Source: Bacillota bacterium
Lineage (GTDB): Bacteria > Bacillota_I > Bacilli_A > Acholeplasmatales > Acholeplasmataceae
Direction of reading: 5' to 3'
DNA length: 8,706 nucleotides
Assembly (NCBI GenBank): GCA_006226985.1
Contig: SBGC01000174.1
Location: forward strand, 1-8,706
A program made the position numbers and the translations under genes. Below, in pieces: positions 7,239 through 8,706 of the stretch (the stretch's first letter is position 1; every line of letters begins with the position of its first letter). The notes under the pieces were generated by a model. The model was not told the origin of the DNA, ran no database searches, and was given only the letters and a program-made list of their open reading frames with translations.

Positions 7239-8706
7239 AAATCTCCTTTCTGCAGGTCAAAATCATCGGAGACTTCAAAGTCTACGTTTTCTTCTATCCA
7301 CATTCTTCTAGGTGCGACATCATCACCCATGAGTACTGTAATCCGTTTATCAGATGCTGATAAATCATCAATTTTTACTTGTATGAGTGATCGTGATTCA
7401 GGATTCATTGTCGTTTCCCATAATTGGGATGCATTCATTTCACCTAAACCTTTGTAACGTTGAATATTATAAGGAGCATCATCAATTAATGCTTTTAGTT
7501 CTTCATCACTCCACGCATAAAAAATCTCATCTTTTTTACCTCTCTTACGTGTTAACTTGTATAGAGGGGGTTGAGCGATATATAATCTTCCATCTTCGAT
7601 AAGTGGTCTCATATATCTAAAGAAGAAAGTGAGTAATAAGACTTGAATATGTGCACCATCAGTATCCGCATCCGTCATAATAATGACTTTATTGTAGTTG
7701 CATTTCTTTAAATCGAAATCTGCACCAAAATCTGCACCAATGGTATAAATCATCGTTGAAATTTCTTCATTTTTTAAAATCGTATCAACAGACGTTCTTT
7801 CCGTATTAATAACTTTCCCACGAAGTGGTAATATTGCTTGAAATCTTCGGTTTCTACCTTGTTTAGCAGAACCACCGGCAGAATCCCCTTCAACTAAGAA
7901 AAGTTCATTGACTGTTTTATCTTTTCCTTGTGCTGGTGTTAATTTACCTGATAAAGAGACTTCCTTTTTATTTTTACTCTTCCCGTTTCTCGCTTCATCT
8001 CTTGCTTTTCTAGCAGCTTCTCTTGCACGTTGTGCAGATAAAGCACGAGAAATAATTTGGCTAGCGATTTGTTTGTTTTCTTCAAGGTATGTTGACATAT
8101 AGTCATAAAAGGTTGTATCTGTTGCATTTCTTGCTTCTGGTGTTCCGAGTTTTCCTTTGGTTTGTCCTTCAAATTCTAAGACTTCTTCAGGAATGCGAAG
8201 TGAAAGAACAGCCGTTAAGCCTTCTCTGATATCTGAACCATCTAAATTAGGATCTTTATCTTTTAAAATGGCATATTTTCTTGCATAATCATTTAAACAA
8301 CGGGTTAAAGATGATTTGAAACCAATTTCATGTGTTCCACCATCTTTTGTTCTGACGTTATTAACGAATGATAAAATATTTTCTGTGTAAGAAGTTGTAA
8401 ACTGAAATGCGATATCAATTTCAATCTTTTTCTTCTTATGTGATTCTAATGTATATTCAGCTTCAATTAAATGAGTATCATGTATCCCTTGCTTTTCTTT
8501 GTTTAAAAAGTCGACAAAAGCTTTTATACCATCATCATATTGGAAAGATTCTTTTTGTGGTTTACGTTGGTCGATTAAATTGATCTTTAAGCCTTTAATT
8601 AGGAATGCAGATTCTTTTAATCTTTCTTTGATTAAATCATATTGAAAAAGTGTTGTTGAAAATATTTTAGGATCTGGTTTAAACCAAACGGTTGTTCCTG
8701 TCTTCT
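7235..8706 (-). CDS. parE: DNA topoisomerase IV subunit B, 5' end beyond the window
   Basis: ParE is the ATPase subunit of topoisomerase IV. I read the frame open from the stop at 7235 to the window edge, giving 489 residues; roughly the first 160 of about 640, including most of the GHKL ATP-binding domain, lie outside. The visible part starts near GTTVWFKPD (end of the ATPase domain). It continues through the transducer with [14 protein letters not shown] and the ATP-contacting QTK loop (fragment residues 181-183). The TOPRIM domain has [13 protein letters not shown] (272-284) and the metal-binding DADTDGAH (345-352), and [10 protein letters not shown] follows at 415-424. The sequence LSGKLTPAQ before TOPRIM is the Gram-positive ParE form, not the GyrB one. 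No in-frame ATG occurs between 8098 and the edge, so a gene call starting at 8098 would be an artefact. The last codons overlap the parC start (ATGA type), so translation is likely coupled. Confidence 0.97.
   Translation of the reverse strand, partial: KTGTTVWFKPDPKIFSTTLFQYDLIKERLKESAFLIKGLKINLIDQRKPQKESFQYDDGIKAFVDFLNKEKQGIHDTHLIEAEYTLESHKKKKIEIDIAFQFTTSYTENILSFVNNVRTKDGGTHEIGFKSSLTRCLNDYARKYAILKDKDPNLDGSDIREGLTAVLSLRIPEEVLEFEGQTKGKLGTPEARNATDTTFYDYMSTYLEENKQIASQIISRALSAQRAREAARKARDEARNGKSKNKKEVSLSGKLTPAQGKDKTVNELFLVEGDSAGGSAKQGRNRRFQAILPLRGKVINTERTSVDTILKNEEISTMIYTIGADFGADFDLKKCNYNKVIIMTDADTDGAHIQVLLLTFFFRYMRPLIEDGRLYIAQPPLYKLTRKRGKKDEIFYAWSDEELKALIDDAPYNIQRYKGLGEMNASQLWETTMNPESRSLIQVKIDDLSASDKRITVLMGDDVAPRRMWIEENVDFEVSDDFDLQKGDL
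7243..7249 (-). promoter_or_regulatory. Shine-Dalgarno site of parC inside the end of parE
   Basis: AAAGGAG on the - strand lies within the final codons of parE, 4 bases before the ATG at 7238 and 7 bases before the adjacent ATG at 7235. The spacing slightly favours the second ATG. Its location inside parE supports coupled translation of the two topoisomerase IV subunits. Confidence 0.7.

Noticed and set aside
7387..7602. Open frames on the + strand across parE, parC, fic-like and tsf (for example 7387-7602, 5740-5934, 4606-4959, 1980-2267)
   Set aside because: They lie antisense to well-supported conserved genes, have no recognisable domain, and show the low-complexity Ser/Leu/Phe composition expected of reverse-frame shadows.
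7235..8098. A 287-residue reading frame starting at the ATG at 8098 as a complete gene, or as a sign of a parE frameshift
   Set aside because: The same frame stays open through the ParE transducer and QTK loop up to the window edge with no stop or shift. The ATG at 8098 is internal; parE is only truncated by the window.
7939..8172. A 77-residue - strand frame inside parE
   Set aside because: It is out of frame with parE, Lys/Gln/Glu-rich, and matches no family; it is a shadow of the conserved parE frame.

Overview
This is an AT-rich window that looks like the chromosome of a low-GC Firmicute or Mollicute, most plausibly an Acholeplasma-like organism (inference). Two things point this way. 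The genes are compact, A/T-biased and housekeeping in type, with A+G-rich Shine-Dalgarno sites. TGA also serves as a real stop codon (ends of parE and parC) while every Trp I checked is TGG, so the organism uses the standard bacterial code and not the Mycoplasma/Spiroplasma code. I see no mobile element, CRISPR array, tRNA or rRNA. No gap exceeds about 100 bases.

Layout. On the + strand at the left is one TetR-family regulator (100-726). Everything else is on the - strand, read right to left. First comes a tight gene string: parE (5' end cut by the window edge, 7235-8706), parC (4644-7238, stop/start overlap), a TGS/ThrRS-like nucleoside kinase (2993-4633) and a Fic-like protein without the Fic catalytic motif (1925-2977). 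The string is closed by a clear hairpin-plus-T-tract terminator that overlaps the fic-like stop codon. After an 86-base gap come tsf (EF-Ts, 990-1838) and a 64-residue DUF2892 membrane protein (780-974), closed by a hairpin shared with the convergent tetR gene.

How the genes relate. ParE and ParC are the two subunits of topoisomerase IV. The kinase and the Fic-like protein are separated from parC and from each other by only 10-16 bases, so they are probably co-transcribed with it. The most unusual gene is the Fic-like one. It keeps the overall Fic-family layout and the C-terminal winged helix, but the HPFx(D/E)GNGR signature is replaced. It also ends in a perfect match to the bacterial sliding-clamp-binding pentapeptide (QLSLF). 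ParC ends in a related sequence (RLDLF). These observations suggest, but do not prove, a link between topoisomerase IV, the Fic-like protein and the replication clamp.

Limits: all family calls come from reading motifs by eye; no database search was run.
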